Part shown: positions 15,332 through 21,695 of the stretch, in pieces
How the letters are laid out: each line of letters begins with the position of its first letter
How positions within the stretch are numbered: the first letter of the stretch is position 1
Source: a virus
Direction: 5' to 3' (one strand)
Virus record (IMG/VR): IMGVR_UViG_3300022200_008681
Span: 1 to 28,199 of that record
DNA length: 28,199 nt
Position numbers and translations under genes: made by a program
The notes under the pieces: model-generated
Seen by the model: only the letters and a program-made list of their open reading frames with translations
Databases searched by the model: none
Told to the model about the DNA's origin: nothing

Positions 15332-16129
15332 TTGAGTTCAATTGTAGTAAAAAGGTATGAGGATTTATCAGATTTAGAGAAAATGTCTTTGGTAGATTTC
15401 TCATATTCCAGGATAGATACATATAAACAGTGTCCAGCAAAATATTTTTATAGTTATATATCAAAGGAGCCTAGGCAATTTGCTCCAGCGGCTGTTCTTG
15501 GAAATATTGTTCACGAGGTTTTTGAAAACATATTAGACAATGATACAGCATTAGATTTAGCTGCTCTTAAGTCAGAGTATAACTCTGTAATCCCAAAATA
15601 TGATCCGTCAAACCAGATACCCACGGAGCTTCTAGACGCAGGGTCAGTTATCATAGAGGACTTCTATGACACTCATCAAGGCGAAGATTTTAATATATAT
15701 GCTAAAGAGTTAGGGTTTGATCTTATTATTGGATCCTATATTGTAAGAGGGTTCATAGATAGGGTAGATGTTCGTGACGACTTAGTTCACATAATTGATT
15801 ACAAGACAGGTAAGTGGGAGGTTTCCAATAAGGAAATACCTAACAACTTACAGTTGGGAATATATGCTCTAGCAACTTCAATCCTATTTCCGGGTAAGAG
15901 GGTCTACGCTGAACTGTATTACTTAAGGTCTGGTAGGAGAAAGGGGCATATGTTCTCTATTGAGGATCTAGAGAAGGTAAAAGTAGATCTGATAAGTGAG
16001 ATGAAAAAGATAGTTGATGACACAAACTATCTTCCCACGGCAAATACTAGAGCTTGCTCATATTGTGATCACGCTAAGTCCGGAGCTTGTGGTACTGGCG
16101 TTTATCGAAATAGTAAAATACGCAAATAA
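15332..16129 (+). CDS. RecB/Cas4-like PD-(D/E)XK exonuclease
   Basis: Complete catalytic set: YKQCPAKYFY (C34), GNIVHEVFE (H61), GFIDRVDV (D143), IIDYKTGK (D156, K158) and LQLGIYAL (Q174). The four-Cys cluster C34, C242, C245, C253 (ACSYCDHAKSGAC) matches the 4Fe-4S type of Cas4 and AddB nucleases. 265 aa. The start is TTG 15332: AAGGAG at 15321-15326 is 5 nt upstream, whereas the first ATG (15383) has no ribosome site and would still keep the motifs. The protein likely resects DNA ends in phage recombination or repair. It ends the replication run, directly before a terminator. No CRISPR array is nearby, so an adaptation role is not supported. Confidence 0.85.
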   Translation: MSSIVVKRYEDLSDLEKMSLVDFSYSRIDTYKQCPAKYFYSYISKEPRQFAPAAVLGNIVHEVFENILDNDTALDLAALKSEYNSVIPKYDPSNQIPTELLDAGSVIIEDFYDTHQGEDFNIYAKELGFDLIIGSYIVRGFIDRVDVRDDLVHIIDYKTGKWEVSNKEIPNNLQLGIYALATSILFPGKRVYAELYYLRSGRRKGHMFSIEDLEKVKVDLISEMKKIVDDTNYLPTANTRACSYCDHAKSGACGTGVYRNSKIRK

Positions 16130-16169
16130 AAAAGAGGGGCAGACTGATTACCAGCCTACCCCTCTTTTT
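16129..16169. terminator. Bidirectional intrinsic terminator between convergent genes
   Basis: An 11-bp perfect stem, A16129-G16139 with C16159-T16169 (AAAAAGAGGGG/CCCCTCTTTTT), extended inward by partial pairing. A-rich on the left and T-rich on the right, it gives a T-run on either strand. It starts in the stop codon of the + strand nuclease gene and ends 11 nt before the minus-strand gene stop at 16180, as expected for a shared terminator. Confidence 0.88.
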
Positions 16170-16179
16170 AATAGAGGTA

Positions 16180-16386
16180 TCAGAAATCGCTGTCGAAAAC
16201 AGCTTCCTCTAGATCCTCATCACCGAAGGATGCAAACAGCTCGGCCTGCTCCTTGTAGTTAGGTGTGAACTTAACTAGCATCGATGTGGCCTCGTCCTGA
16301 GAGAAGCCAAGTGACATTAAATCCTTAACTGTGTTGGTCTTAATGTTTTCGTTGATGCTGGTGATCAAAGTGTTTAAAGTGTTCAT
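16180..16386 (-). CDS. Small acidic protein with UBA-like helix motif; only minus-strand gene
   Basis: 68 aa. Helical: the N-terminus is rich in Asn and Thr, then LMSLGFSQDEATSML (23-37), which follows the MGFxxxxAxxAL-like pattern of UBA/TS-N three-helix domains, then a Phe-rich acidic tail (FASFGDEDLEEAVFDSDF). GAAAGG (16394-16399, read on the minus strand) lies 7 nt before the ATG. Codons are unusual for the window: Asn always AAC, Lys always AAG, Phe mostly TTC, resembling the 4504 gene and suggesting strong expression. Flanked by the terminator on one side and a divergent promoter region on the other. Function unknown; a protein-binding role is inferred only from the motif. Confidence 0.75.
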   Translation of the reverse strand: MNTLNTLITSINENIKTNTVKDLMSLGFSQDEATSMLVKFTPNYKEQAELFASFGDEDLEEAVFDSDF

Positions 16387-16407
16387 ATTGTAACCTTTCG
16401 TTAAAGT

Positions 16408-16436
16408 TTGTATTTTTTTAATTTATATTGTATAAT
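16408..16436 (+). promoter_or_regulatory. Sigma-70-like promoter in divergent region
   Basis: TTGTAT (16408-16413), 17 nt, TATAAT (16431-16436), followed by TATT. Predicted start near 16443, giving a leader of about 30 nt before ATG 16474. The intergenic stretch 16387-16473 is strongly AT-rich and must also drive the minus-strand gene. On that strand TATAAA (complement of 16422-16427) is a possible -10, but its -35 is weak. Confidence 0.6.
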
Positions 16437-16473
16437 TATTCTACTTATAGGTTTACGAGTAAAGGATATCATA

Positions 16474-17040
16474 ATGAGTGTGGATGTTGTCAAGTCAAGA
16501 GAATTTTTTCTGGAAAAATCTTCCTTCAAGAAACATCCGAACCTGAACAATATCAGGAACAGGCAGGTGGATCAAGTCTTGCTGGACAATGATGGCGTCA
16601 TTGCTCGAAAGAAGGGTAACGCCTACCAGTACACTAAAACTGGCTTCAGAAATGATATACAGATGAATGTTAGGTCTAGCTGGGAAGCTAATTTTGTTCG
16701 AGTACTAAACCTATATAAAATAGAATTTGATTTTGAGCCAACAGTTTTTCCTTTTCCTGTGAAGAGAGGAACTAGGGCTTATACACCAGACTTTTTTTTG
16801 AAGAGGAATAAAGATTGGATAGAGGTAAAAGGTTACCTGGATGATAAAAGTAAAATTAAACTTAAAAGGTTTAAGAGGTATTATTTAGAAGAATTTTTAA
16901 ATTTAACATGTGTCATAAGTAAGTACTCTAAAGATGCAATTAGGTTCATGGATGAGCTAGAGGTCCCCAGAGTCGTATTTTATGAAGATATACGTGATGA
17001 GTATTCGGAATATCTTTTAAATTGGGAAGGAAAAAAATGA
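16474..17040 (+). CDS. PD-(D/E)XK endonuclease
   Basis: 188 aa. Nuclease core: RSSWEANFVRVLN (E71), YTPDFFL (D106) and WIEVKGY (E117, K119), the order of the PD-(D/E)XK fold as in T7 endonuclease I-like resolvases and TnsA-type nucleases. The region after it is basic (KLKRFKRYY), likely for DNA contact. AAAGGA (16461-16466) is 7 nt before ATG 16474; longer versions of the frame begin inside the promoter and are rejected. It overlaps the sigma gene by 4 nt (ATGA). Possible roles: branched-DNA resolution before packaging, or host DNA cleavage. Confidence 0.82.
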   Translation: MSVDVVKSREFFLEKSSFKKHPNLNNIRNRQVDQVLLDNDGVIARKKGNAYQYTKTGFRNDIQMNVRSSWEANFVRVLNLYKIEFDFEPTVFPFPVKRGTRAYTPDFFLKRNKDWIEVKGYLDDKSKIKLKRFKRYYLEEFLNLTCVISKYSKDAIRFMDELEVPRVVFYEDIRDEYSEYLLNWEGKK

Positions 17041-17918
17041 CTCAAAACCCTAGTGAGCCAAAGAAAAAGAAAACTTATAAAGAAACTTATTACTCTCTAC
17101 CAGAGGAGGAGATGCAGGCACTGATACAGAAAGCTAAATCTGGATCCTCTTTTCATCAAGAAGAGCTACTTAAAGTATTTAATAATTTTTTAAGCAAGTA
17201 CAGTTCGCTTCTTTATTATAATAGATTTAATTTGGGCGACTATGATATTAGGAGATTTATATCCCTATTCATAAAGGATACCTACACACGCTTTGCTCTG
17301 AGGAAAAATAAAATTACTCCTCAAGCTATGAGAGAGATACAAGAATGTATGAGGGGCATAAACTATATGGCACGAAGGTATGGGGACGAGGAGGATATCC
17401 GACAGACGGTAGACATGACATTTTTCCAATGCATCGCCAGGTATGAAAGAAAAGGTTCTATACCATTTAGTGGATTTTTGTATAGTTATTTTTTCTACTT
17501 ACTTAAGAAAAATGTTGACACTTTCTTAATTGATCAGCTTGGTAGAAAAACTTTTCCCCTAATATCAGACGATGCTAGTCCAGACGAAGAGTCTGATGAT
17601 AGTTACGTTGGCTTTAAAGCTGATCCAGTAGAGATGTCTTTGGAAGAGATGTTGGCTTCAGATAAAATAGATGAATTTTGGGTGTTAGGCGAGAAAAATT
17701 CTCCACCATTTGATAAACTTACCGTTCAAGAGAGGCAGCTTTTGAAGTGGAGATATGTTGATGGTCAAAGATCTAGTCAGATATCACAGAAGATCAATGA
17801 ACACCCCAACACTGTTAGGGAGCACCTGTCTAAAGTTAGGCAAAAGATAGTAGATTATATAATCGATTATGATATGTATGAATATAAAACTTTGATATCA
17901 ATGGAGAAAAATAAATGA
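17037..17918 (+). CDS. Sigma-70-family-like transcription factor
   Basis: 293 aa. Region-2-like helices: KAKSGSSFHQEELLKVFNNFLSKY (32-55) and, after an insertion of about 60 residues, DIRQTVDMTFFQCIARYERKGSIPFSGFLYSYFFYLLKKNV (120-160), containing the -10-recognition-type pattern. A poor linker (about 175-215) is rich in Asp/Ser/Glu. Region 4: FDKLTVQERQLLKWRYVDGQRSSQISQKINEHPNTVREHLSKVRQKI (225-271), a clear helix-turn-helix. It would redirect host RNA polymerase to phage promoters. GGAAGG (17025-17030) sets ATG 17037. A T4 gp55-like late factor is one possibility. It follows the endonuclease with ATGA overlap. Confidence 0.8.
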   Translation: MTQNPSEPKKKKTYKETYYSLPEEEMQALIQKAKSGSSFHQEELLKVFNNFLSKYSSLLYYNRFNLGDYDIRRFISLFIKDTYTRFALRKNKITPQAMREIQECMRGINYMARRYGDEEDIRQTVDMTFFQCIARYERKGSIPFSGFLYSYFFYLLKKNVDTFLIDQLGRKTFPLISDDASPDEESDDSYVGFKADPVEMSLEEMLASDKIDEFWVLGEKNSPPFDKLTVQERQLLKWRYVDGQRSSQISQKINEHPNTVREHLSKVRQKIVDYIIDYDMYEYKTLISMEKNK

Positions 17919-18430
17919 ACAGTCCTTCTCTAGAAAAACTTAGAGAGCTTTTAATTGAATTTTTGGGTCCTCAGCTTTCGGAGGTGATTCAAGCTTACAG
18001 TAGTATTGATGAGCAGAATAAGTATTTCGTTGAGATACCTGAGCACGACACTGTTGATATGGGTTTTGAAACTGTAGCTTCCCTTGTTGCTAGAACATCA
18101 AATGTTTATGGAAGAGCTGCAAGATTTGCAGGGATGGCTAGGGCTCAGTTAAAGATACTTCAAGGTGACTACAATAGGGTTTATAAAGCCAACAAGATAG
18201 GAAAGAATGATTCCGAAAGAGAAGCCTCTGCAATATCAGCCGCAGAGCAAGAATACTCCGCTATGGTCACTTGTGAATCTATAGTTCATTTAGCTGAGGC
18301 TATAGAGTTATCTGCCAGAATTGCATCAGAGTCCGCAAGAAAGCTAATGGACAAAATGCAGTCAATGCAGATGGCCACCTATAGGGAGGAGAGAGGGTTT
18401 TATAATAGTTCTGATTTCAGCACTTATTAA
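17915..18430 (+). CDS. Helical hypothetical protein
   Basis: 171 aa, Ala/Glu/Ser-rich and predicted almost all helical, with possible coiled coil (SERE..AISAAEQEYSAMVTCESIV and LAEAIELSARIASESARKLM). No catalytic motif or membrane segment. It overlaps the sigma gene end by 4 nt. Possible roles include a DNA-binding or tail-assembly factor, but I see nothing decisive. Confidence 0.65.
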   Translation: MNSPSLEKLRELLIEFLGPQLSEVIQAYSSIDEQNKYFVEIPEHDTVDMGFETVASLVARTSNVYGRAARFAGMARAQLKILQGDYNRVYKANKIGKNDSEREASAISAAEQEYSAMVTCESIVHLAEAIELSARIASESARKLMDKMQSMQMATYREERGFYNSSDFSTY

Positions 18431-18441
18431 GAGAGGTGTTT

Positions 18442-18651
18442 ATGTTTTACGCAGTATATAAAAGTGTTTCTTCTCCTGTAGAGTTTTACGCAGAACCAAG
18501 AGACACTTGTGATTTTCCAACTCAGGTAGAATATGATGGTGATAGGTATAGTTTACTTAGAACAATAGTTGTTTCGTCACCTTCAGTTGAAAAAAAATTG
18601 ATGGAAACCATTAAAAGTTTAGGAATACAATATGATGTTAAGGTTAATTAA
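18442..18651 (+). CDS. Hypothetical protein
   Basis: 69 aa starting MFYAVYKSVSSPVEFY, mixed alpha/beta. GAGAGG (18431-18436) lies 5 nt before ATG 18442; a GTG at 18436 inside that site is less likely. No recognised motif. Separated from RNase H by 5 nt. Confidence 0.6.
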   Translation: MFYAVYKSVSSPVEFYAEPRDTCDFPTQVEYDGDRYSLLRTIVVSSPSVEKKLMETIKSLGIQYDVKVN

Positions 18652-18656
18652 GAATT

Positions 18657-19088
18657 ATGAATGTTGAAGTGTTTTGCGATGGCGCTTCAAGGGGTCAGGG
18701 TCAGAAGAAGTTTGGCGAAGCTGCGTGTGCTTCTGTGGTTTATAGGAACAAGAAAAAAGTGGCACAGTTTGCTAGGGGACTTGGTCCCAGAACTAACAAT
18801 GAAGCTGAGTATGAAGCTGTTATAACCGGCTTGCTCATTTGCTCTATGGCAGATTTAATAGATCCAATTATATATACTGATTCCGCTGTGGTTGCTAATC
18901 AGGTTAGCGGTAAGTGGAGATGTAAAAACGAATCTTTATTACCATTACTTATGACTATAGAAGAGATAAAGTCTGAGTTTAATTTTAGAATTGTTCAAGT
19001 TAAAAGAAATTATGTTTGGGAAGCTGATAGTTTAGCTAATCAATTTCTTGATAACCTAAAATATAGAAAGGATGAACTACAGCAATAG
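18657..19088 (+). CDS. Ribonuclease H (RNase HI family)
   Basis: Degrades RNA in RNA-DNA hybrids, most likely removing primers made by the AEP primase. Catalytic residues: D8 (FCDGASRG), E49 (NNEAEYEAV), D75 (IYTDSAVVA) and D124 (VWEADSLANQ). 143 aa, a single domain without an N-terminal hybrid-binding domain. QVSGKWRCKN (82-91) is the usual substrate-contact segment. The ribosome site is weak (AAGG at 18641-18644), perhaps coupled to the upstream gene. Confidence 0.93.
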   Translation: MNVEVFCDGASRGQGQKKFGEAACASVVYRNKKKVAQFARGLGPRTNNEAEYEAVITGLLICSMADLIDPIIYTDSAVVANQVSGKWRCKNESLLPLLMTIEEIKSEFNFRIVQVKRNYVWEADSLANQFLDNLKYRKDELQQ

Positions 19089-19091
19089 TTG

Positions 19092-19100
19092 TGGTATAAT
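19092..19100 (+). promoter_or_regulatory. Extended -10 box directly before the dNMP kinase gene
   Basis: TGGTATAAT is a perfect TGnTATAAT extended -10 element, 7 nt before ATG 19108. No -35 match is seen 17 nt upstream. A start 6-7 nt after the box would place transcription at or beside the ATG, giving a leaderless message. Confidence 0.5.
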
Positions 19101-19107
19101 TTAGTCT

Positions 19108-19896
19108 ATGAAAGATTTTAAATATAACCCTAGTAAACCCATTATAATAGGTCTGTCTGGAAAAGCAGCTACGGGAAAGACTTCTGTTGCGGAAAAGATA
19201 GTTCCAAAGGCAAAAGTTGATTCTCAAAATTCTAGTATTGTTTGGGATCATATTTTTTTCGCACTTCCTTTGTATGAGTTAGCTTCAATAAAGAAAGGCG
19301 TTATTGGCTCTAGGCAGCAGGTTAGGCAACTTTACGGAGTGCATGATACGCTGTATGAACTATTCGGTAACTCTCCTATAGGGGACGTGCCAAACTATGA
19401 GGACATGGTTCAGATGGTTCAGCAGATCCAGTCCATGCCAATAGAGCCAGAGGGTGTTAAGCCTAGAACTTTTCTCCAGAAGTCTGGAGACGTGTGTAGA
19501 TCTCATGATCCCGAATGTTTCTGTAAATGGGCAATTAGAAAGTCCAATTCTTTGCATTTAAGTTATTTGCGATCTTTAAATGAAGACACTGAACCTTCTC
19601 CGTTTGCCGTTATTATCTCTGATGTTAGGTTTCTAAACGAAGCCGAAACTATCCTTAATCAAGATAATGGAATAGTTGTGTGCTATACTGCGTCTGATGA
19701 AGTGCGAAACGAAAGAATGTTTTCTAGAGACGGTGCATACATGACCAGTGAGCAAATGAGTCATCCTTCAGAACTACAAGTGGATGATATATGTAAGATA
19801 TCTAACATGGTAATAAATACTGATGATCTAACTGTAGATGATCAAACTTTATTTACTCTTGATTACGTTAATGGTTTGGTTGCAGCTTATGCCTAA
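19108..19896 (+). CDS. Deoxynucleoside monophosphate kinase-like protein
   Basis: 262 aa P-loop protein: IIIGLSGKAATGKTSVAEKI (residues 12-31, Walker A GKAATGKTS) and VIISDVRFLNEAETI with the D-x-R-F-x-N-E pattern used by phage dNMP kinases (T4 gp1 type) to bind substrate. It would phosphorylate dTMP/dGMP/hydroxymethyl-dCMP-like nucleotides for dNTP supply, matching the ThyX and dCMP deaminase genes upstream in the window. A long middle part (LYGVHDTLYELFGN...PRTFLQKSGDV) fits the lid. No ribosome site precedes the ATG; the -10 box lies 7 nt away. Confidence 0.75.
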   Translation: MKDFKYNPSKPIIIGLSGKAATGKTSVAEKIVPKAKVDSQNSSIVWDHIFFALPLYELASIKKGVIGSRQQVRQLYGVHDTLYELFGNSPIGDVPNYEDMVQMVQQIQSMPIEPEGVKPRTFLQKSGDVCRSHDPECFCKWAIRKSNSLHLSYLRSLNEDTEPSPFAVIISDVRFLNEAETILNQDNGIVVCYTASDEVRNERMFSRDGAYMTSEQMSHPSELQVDDICKISNMVINTDDLTVDDQTLFTLDYVNGLVAAYA

Positions 19897-20209
19897 GATA
19901 GTTCCTTCAGCATTTGAGCAGTCCGATACTCATTCTATAGAAAAGGTGGTACAAACTTTGTCCAATGAAATAAGTATTTCTACTAATCCAGTTTTTATAT
20001 GTGGTGTTAATAGAAAAATTAATATAGGTAATTTTGAAAACATAGACGTCTATGCCGGAATTACATTGCCTTTGGCTGATGTATCCCTAGGGGATAAGGA
20101 GGCTTTACAGCAAGCTGTTGAAGAAGCTGCAGCTTATGGGTTTGGTATAGTTTCTAAAGAAACTGGCGAAAGATATTTACTAATTAAAGAGTCACAACAA
20201 GGAAGTTGA
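19889..20209 (+). CDS. Hypothetical protein
   Basis: 106 aa, alpha/beta, containing NIGNFENIDVYAGITLPLADVSL, a pattern I have seen in phage proteins of unknown role but cannot name. ATG 19889 lies in the last codons of the kinase gene (8-nt overlap); longer frames lie inside that gene. AA..GGAAG near its end (20200-20203) is the next gene's ribosome site. No domain evidence. Confidence 0.6.
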   Translation: MPKIVPSAFEQSDTHSIEKVVQTLSNEISISTNPVFICGVNRKINIGNFENIDVYAGITLPLADVSLGDKEALQQAVEEAAAYGFGIVSKETGERYLLIKESQQGS

Positions 20210-20213
20210 TAAA

Positions 20214-20507
20214 ATGAATATAATTAAAAGATTTTTTAGAAATATAATTCCATCTAAAAATGAAAATACTATAGTTGAAGAGCAGAAGCTTGGTGGTTTT
20301 GATATAGACGACCATACCGTAACTAATGTTACTCCTGTTGAATTAGAGGAAGATATTAGTGAGATTGTCAAGATAGAACCCTCTGCTCCAAAGCCAGCTA
20401 AAAAGAGTCCTGGTAGACCTAAAGGTTCGACCTCAAAGAAGACTCCCTCAAAGAAGACTCCTTCAAAGAAGACTCCTGCCAAAAAAACGCCTTCTAAAAA
20501 GGCCTGA
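20214..20507 (+). CDS. Lys-rich protein with AT-hook-like motif and KKTPS repeats
   Basis: 97 aa in two parts: an ordered, acidic N-terminus (1-57) and a basic, disordered tail. The tail starts with SPGRPKGS, an AT-hook-like GRPKG motif, then four KKTP(S/A) units and a terminal KKA. This layout resembles histone H1 and bacterial H1-like tails that bind DNA nonspecifically. AAGGAAGT (20199-20206) supplies the ribosome site. It sits at the edge of the small-basic-protein cassette and is followed by a strong terminator. Role in DNA compaction is inferred from composition only. Confidence 0.7.
   Translation: MNIIKRFFRNIIPSKNENTIVEEQKLGGFDIDDHTVTNVTPVELEEDISEIVKIEPSAPKPAKKSPGRPKGSTSKKTPSKKTPSKKTPAKKTPSKKA
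20436..20495 (+). repeat. Four 15-nt coding repeats (KKTPS units)
   Basis: Four consecutive 15-nt units encode KKTPS, KKTPS, KKTPA, KKTPS. The first three are near-identical in DNA (AAGAAGACTCC plus variable third/fifth codons); the fourth uses synonymous AAA AAA ACG. This suggests slippage or duplication growth of the tail. The opposite strand shows a VFFEG-like shadow frame, which is not real. Confidence 0.8.
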
Positions 20508-20522
20508 TTTTATTCCTAAAAG

Positions 20523-20545
20523 AAGAGGGGTAACCCTCTTTTTTT
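20523..20545 (+). terminator. Intrinsic terminator
   Basis: A 7-bp stem AAGAGGG/CCCTCTT (20523-20529 with 20534-20540) with a GTAA tetraloop and a T-run to 20545. Ends the transcription unit of the KKTPS protein. Confidence 0.85.
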
Positions 20546-20572
20546 GATTTATATGGTTACTATTGTATTTAG

Positions 20573-20578
20573 TATATT
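20573..20578 (+). promoter_or_regulatory. Possible -10 box
   Basis: TATATT preceded by TAG, 15 nt before ATG 20594 with GAAAGG (20581-20586) between. Follows the terminator, so some promoter is expected here. No convincing -35 element; weak call. Confidence 0.3.
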
Positions 20579-20593
20579 TTGAAAGGTTTCTTT

Positions 20594-20746
20594 ATGGCTG
20601 ACAAAAAAGGTTTTGGGATGAAAACATCCTCTGAAAACAACCACTACAAACTTCTCGCAGACGCTAAGCCTAATTTTCAGGATTTACCAGTTACCCCACC
20701 TTCTTCTGTTCCGGGTAAGAGAAAGATAAAGAAAAATAAAGGCTAA
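20594..20746 (+). CDS. Small basic hypothetical protein
   Basis: 50 aa, beginning MADKKGFGMKTSSENN and ending GKRKIKKNKG. GAAAGG at 20581-20586 is 7 nt before the ATG, the same ribosome-site form as the highly expressed 4504 and 16180 genes. The middle has FQDLPVTPPSSVPG. First member of the run of small Lys/Arg-rich genes. Function unknown. Confidence 0.65.
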   Translation: MADKKGFGMKTSSENNHYKLLADAKPNFQDLPVTPPSSVPGKRKIKKNKG

Positions 20747-20751
20747 TATAT

Positions 20752-20883
20752 ATGGCTATTAAAAAGTTCATATATATTAGTGGGCCAAGAATGGGGACAA
20801 ATAATCAAAAGTCAAATGGTCCTGTTTTGAAATCTAACAAGAAAAGAAAAAGGAAAACTAATGCCCGCAAAAAAAGACCCTAG
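20752..20883 (+). CDS. Small basic hypothetical protein
   Basis: 43 aa with hydrophobic start (MAIKKFIYIS) and Lys/Arg-rich end (NKKRKRKTNARKKRP). Its last 23 nt overlap the start of the next gene in another frame. No clear ribosome site; may be coupled to the gene before it. Real status is moderately uncertain because of its size. Confidence 0.45.
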   Translation: MAIKKFIYISGPRMGTNNQKSNGPVLKSNKKRKRKTNARKKRP

Positions 20884-21148
20884 ACTTACAAGAGCAGGTG
20901 TTTCTGGATTCAACAAGCCAAAAAGAACACCAAATCACCCAACAAAATCTCACGTAGTTGTAGCTAAGGTTGGTGATAAAGTTAAGACAATTCGCTTTGG
21001 CCAGCAGGGTGTTAGCGGTTCTCCCAAGAAAAAAGGCGAGTCCAAGTCTTATGCTGCTAGACGAAGGTCTTTTAAAGCTCGCCATGCCTCTAATATCAAG
21101 AAGGGTAAAATGTCTGCAGCCTACTGGGCGGACAGGGTAAAATGGTGA
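20861..21148 (+). CDS. Basic protein resembling DUF6321
   Basis: 95 aa, highly basic. It contains GVSGFNKPKRTPNHPTKSH (13-31), TIRFGQQGVSG (43-53) and RRSFKARHASNIKKGKMSAAYWADRVKW at the end. This order (KPKRTP.HP.KSH, IRFGQQG, FKARH..NI.KGKMSAAYWA.KVKW) is what I recall as DUF6321, a family of phage and metagenomic proteins without known function. The aromatic/basic C-terminus suggests nucleic-acid contact. AAAAGG/AAAAAGGAAAA (20847-20855) upstream serves as ribosome site. Overlaps both neighbours. Confidence 0.8.
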   Translation: MPAKKDPRLTRAGVSGFNKPKRTPNHPTKSHVVVAKVGDKVKTIRFGQQGVSGSPKKKGESKSYAARRRSFKARHASNIKKGKMSAAYWADRVKW

Positions 21149-21423
21149 CCGGTATGGAAGCAATAATTGTCGCAGCAATAGCTGCAGTTGGTGGTGTTGT
21201 AACTGCGCTTGTTCAAAAGAGTAGGAAAGAAAATAGAGATGACCATAATGTTGTTGCCGGTTTAGTCAGTGGTGTCAAAGATGAGTTGTTTAATCTCCAT
21301 CATAAGATAGACAAAGTTGACGATCAAATGCAGGATCATATGATGTGGCACTACGAGAAATCTGATCCAGTCTCTAACAAGAAGACTAGAGTGAGGAAGT
21401 CAAGTGGTCAAGAAGAAGCGTGA
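21142..21423 (+). CDS. Small N-anchored membrane protein, holin/spanin-like candidate
   Basis: 93 aa: a transmembrane stretch at about 5-24 (MEAIIVAAIAAVGGVVTALV), then a helical, possibly coiled-coil region (LVSGVKDELFNLHHKIDKVDDQM) and a charged tail. This is the layout of phage DUF2746-like and some holin or inner-membrane spanin proteins. Start ATG 21142 overlaps the previous stop (ATGGTGA); an internal ATG at 21154 is possible. Position about 1 kb upstream of the endolysin supports a lysis role, but no export motif or lipobox is seen. Confidence 0.6.
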   Translation: MVTGMEAIIVAAIAAVGGVVTALVQKSRKENRDDHNVVAGLVSGVKDELFNLHHKIDKVDDQMQDHMMWHYEKSDPVSNKKTRVRKSSGQEEA

Positions 21424-21589
21424 TAGATTGAAGCGTGATAGATTTCAGGCAGAATATTCTGCCATGAAAAGAAAGATGAGAACTATCACTGTAGATGATA
21501 AAGATCCAGATCACAAAAATAGTGCTTACTGGGATCTTGGTATAAGAAGAAAAAAATATTATTCATCAATGAGAAAAAGGAGAAAATAA
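21404..21589 (+). CDS. Small basic hypothetical protein, GTG start
   Basis: 61 aa, Lys/Arg-rich, with KKKRDRLKRDRFQAEYSAMKRKMR at the N-terminus and a YW.LGIRRKKYYSSMRKRRK end. GTG 21404 preceded by GAGGAAG (21393-21399); an ATG further on (21463) is an alternative. Its end carries the left copy of the 40-bp repeat that also supplies the next gene's ribosome site. Unknown function, part of the basic cassette. Confidence 0.55.
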   Translation: MVKKKRDRLKRDRFQAEYSAMKRKMRTITVDDKDPDHKNSAYWDLGIRRKKYYSSMRKRRK

Positions 21590-21695
21590 TGGCATACGGA
21601 AAGAAAACTTCAGCAGCTAAGAAGTCAGTGGGTCCACATTATCCACCAATACTGAAATGAGAAAAAGGAGAAAATAATGGCATACGGAAAGAAAA
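21568..21695 (+). repeat. 40-bp direct repeat spanning two gene starts
   Basis: Bases 21568-21607 recur exactly at 21656-21695 (offset 88). The unit covers ATGAGAAAAAGGAGAAAATA plus ATGGCATACGGAAAGAAAA, that is, end of the previous gene, ribosome site, start codon and first codons (MAYGKK). A second shared block, AAGAAAACTTCAGCAGC and its continuation to TGGGT (about 33 nt, one mismatch), occurs near 21601 and 21719. Evidence of a local duplication with internal deletion. Confidence 0.9.
21589..21660 (+). pseudogene. Truncated duplicate of the following MAYGKK gene
   Basis: 23 codons: MAYGKK, then TSAAKKSVG, then PHYPPILK and TGA. Compared with the 52-residue gene at 21677 it lacks the KPAKKMAAKK segment and the whole C-terminal half, which is replaced by eight unrelated residues. 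The ribosome site AAAAAGGAG and start codon are intact, so it could still be translated. TAATG overlap with the gene before. Best read as a decayed tandem copy; a functional micro-peptide is not excluded. Confidence 0.7.

Noticed and set aside
15332-16129. Cas4-like gene as sign of a CRISPR system
   Set aside because: No repeat-spacer array, no Cas1 or Cas2 and a replication context; a recombination nuclease fits better.
16014-16262. Plus-strand frame across the terminator
   Set aside because: Runs through the nuclease 3' end, the hairpin and the antisense of the 16180 gene; composition not protein-like.
20192-20482. Minus-strand frame with VFFEG repeats
   Set aside because: It is the antisense shadow of the KKTPS repeats; no ribosome site and crossed by the real gene and its ribosome site.
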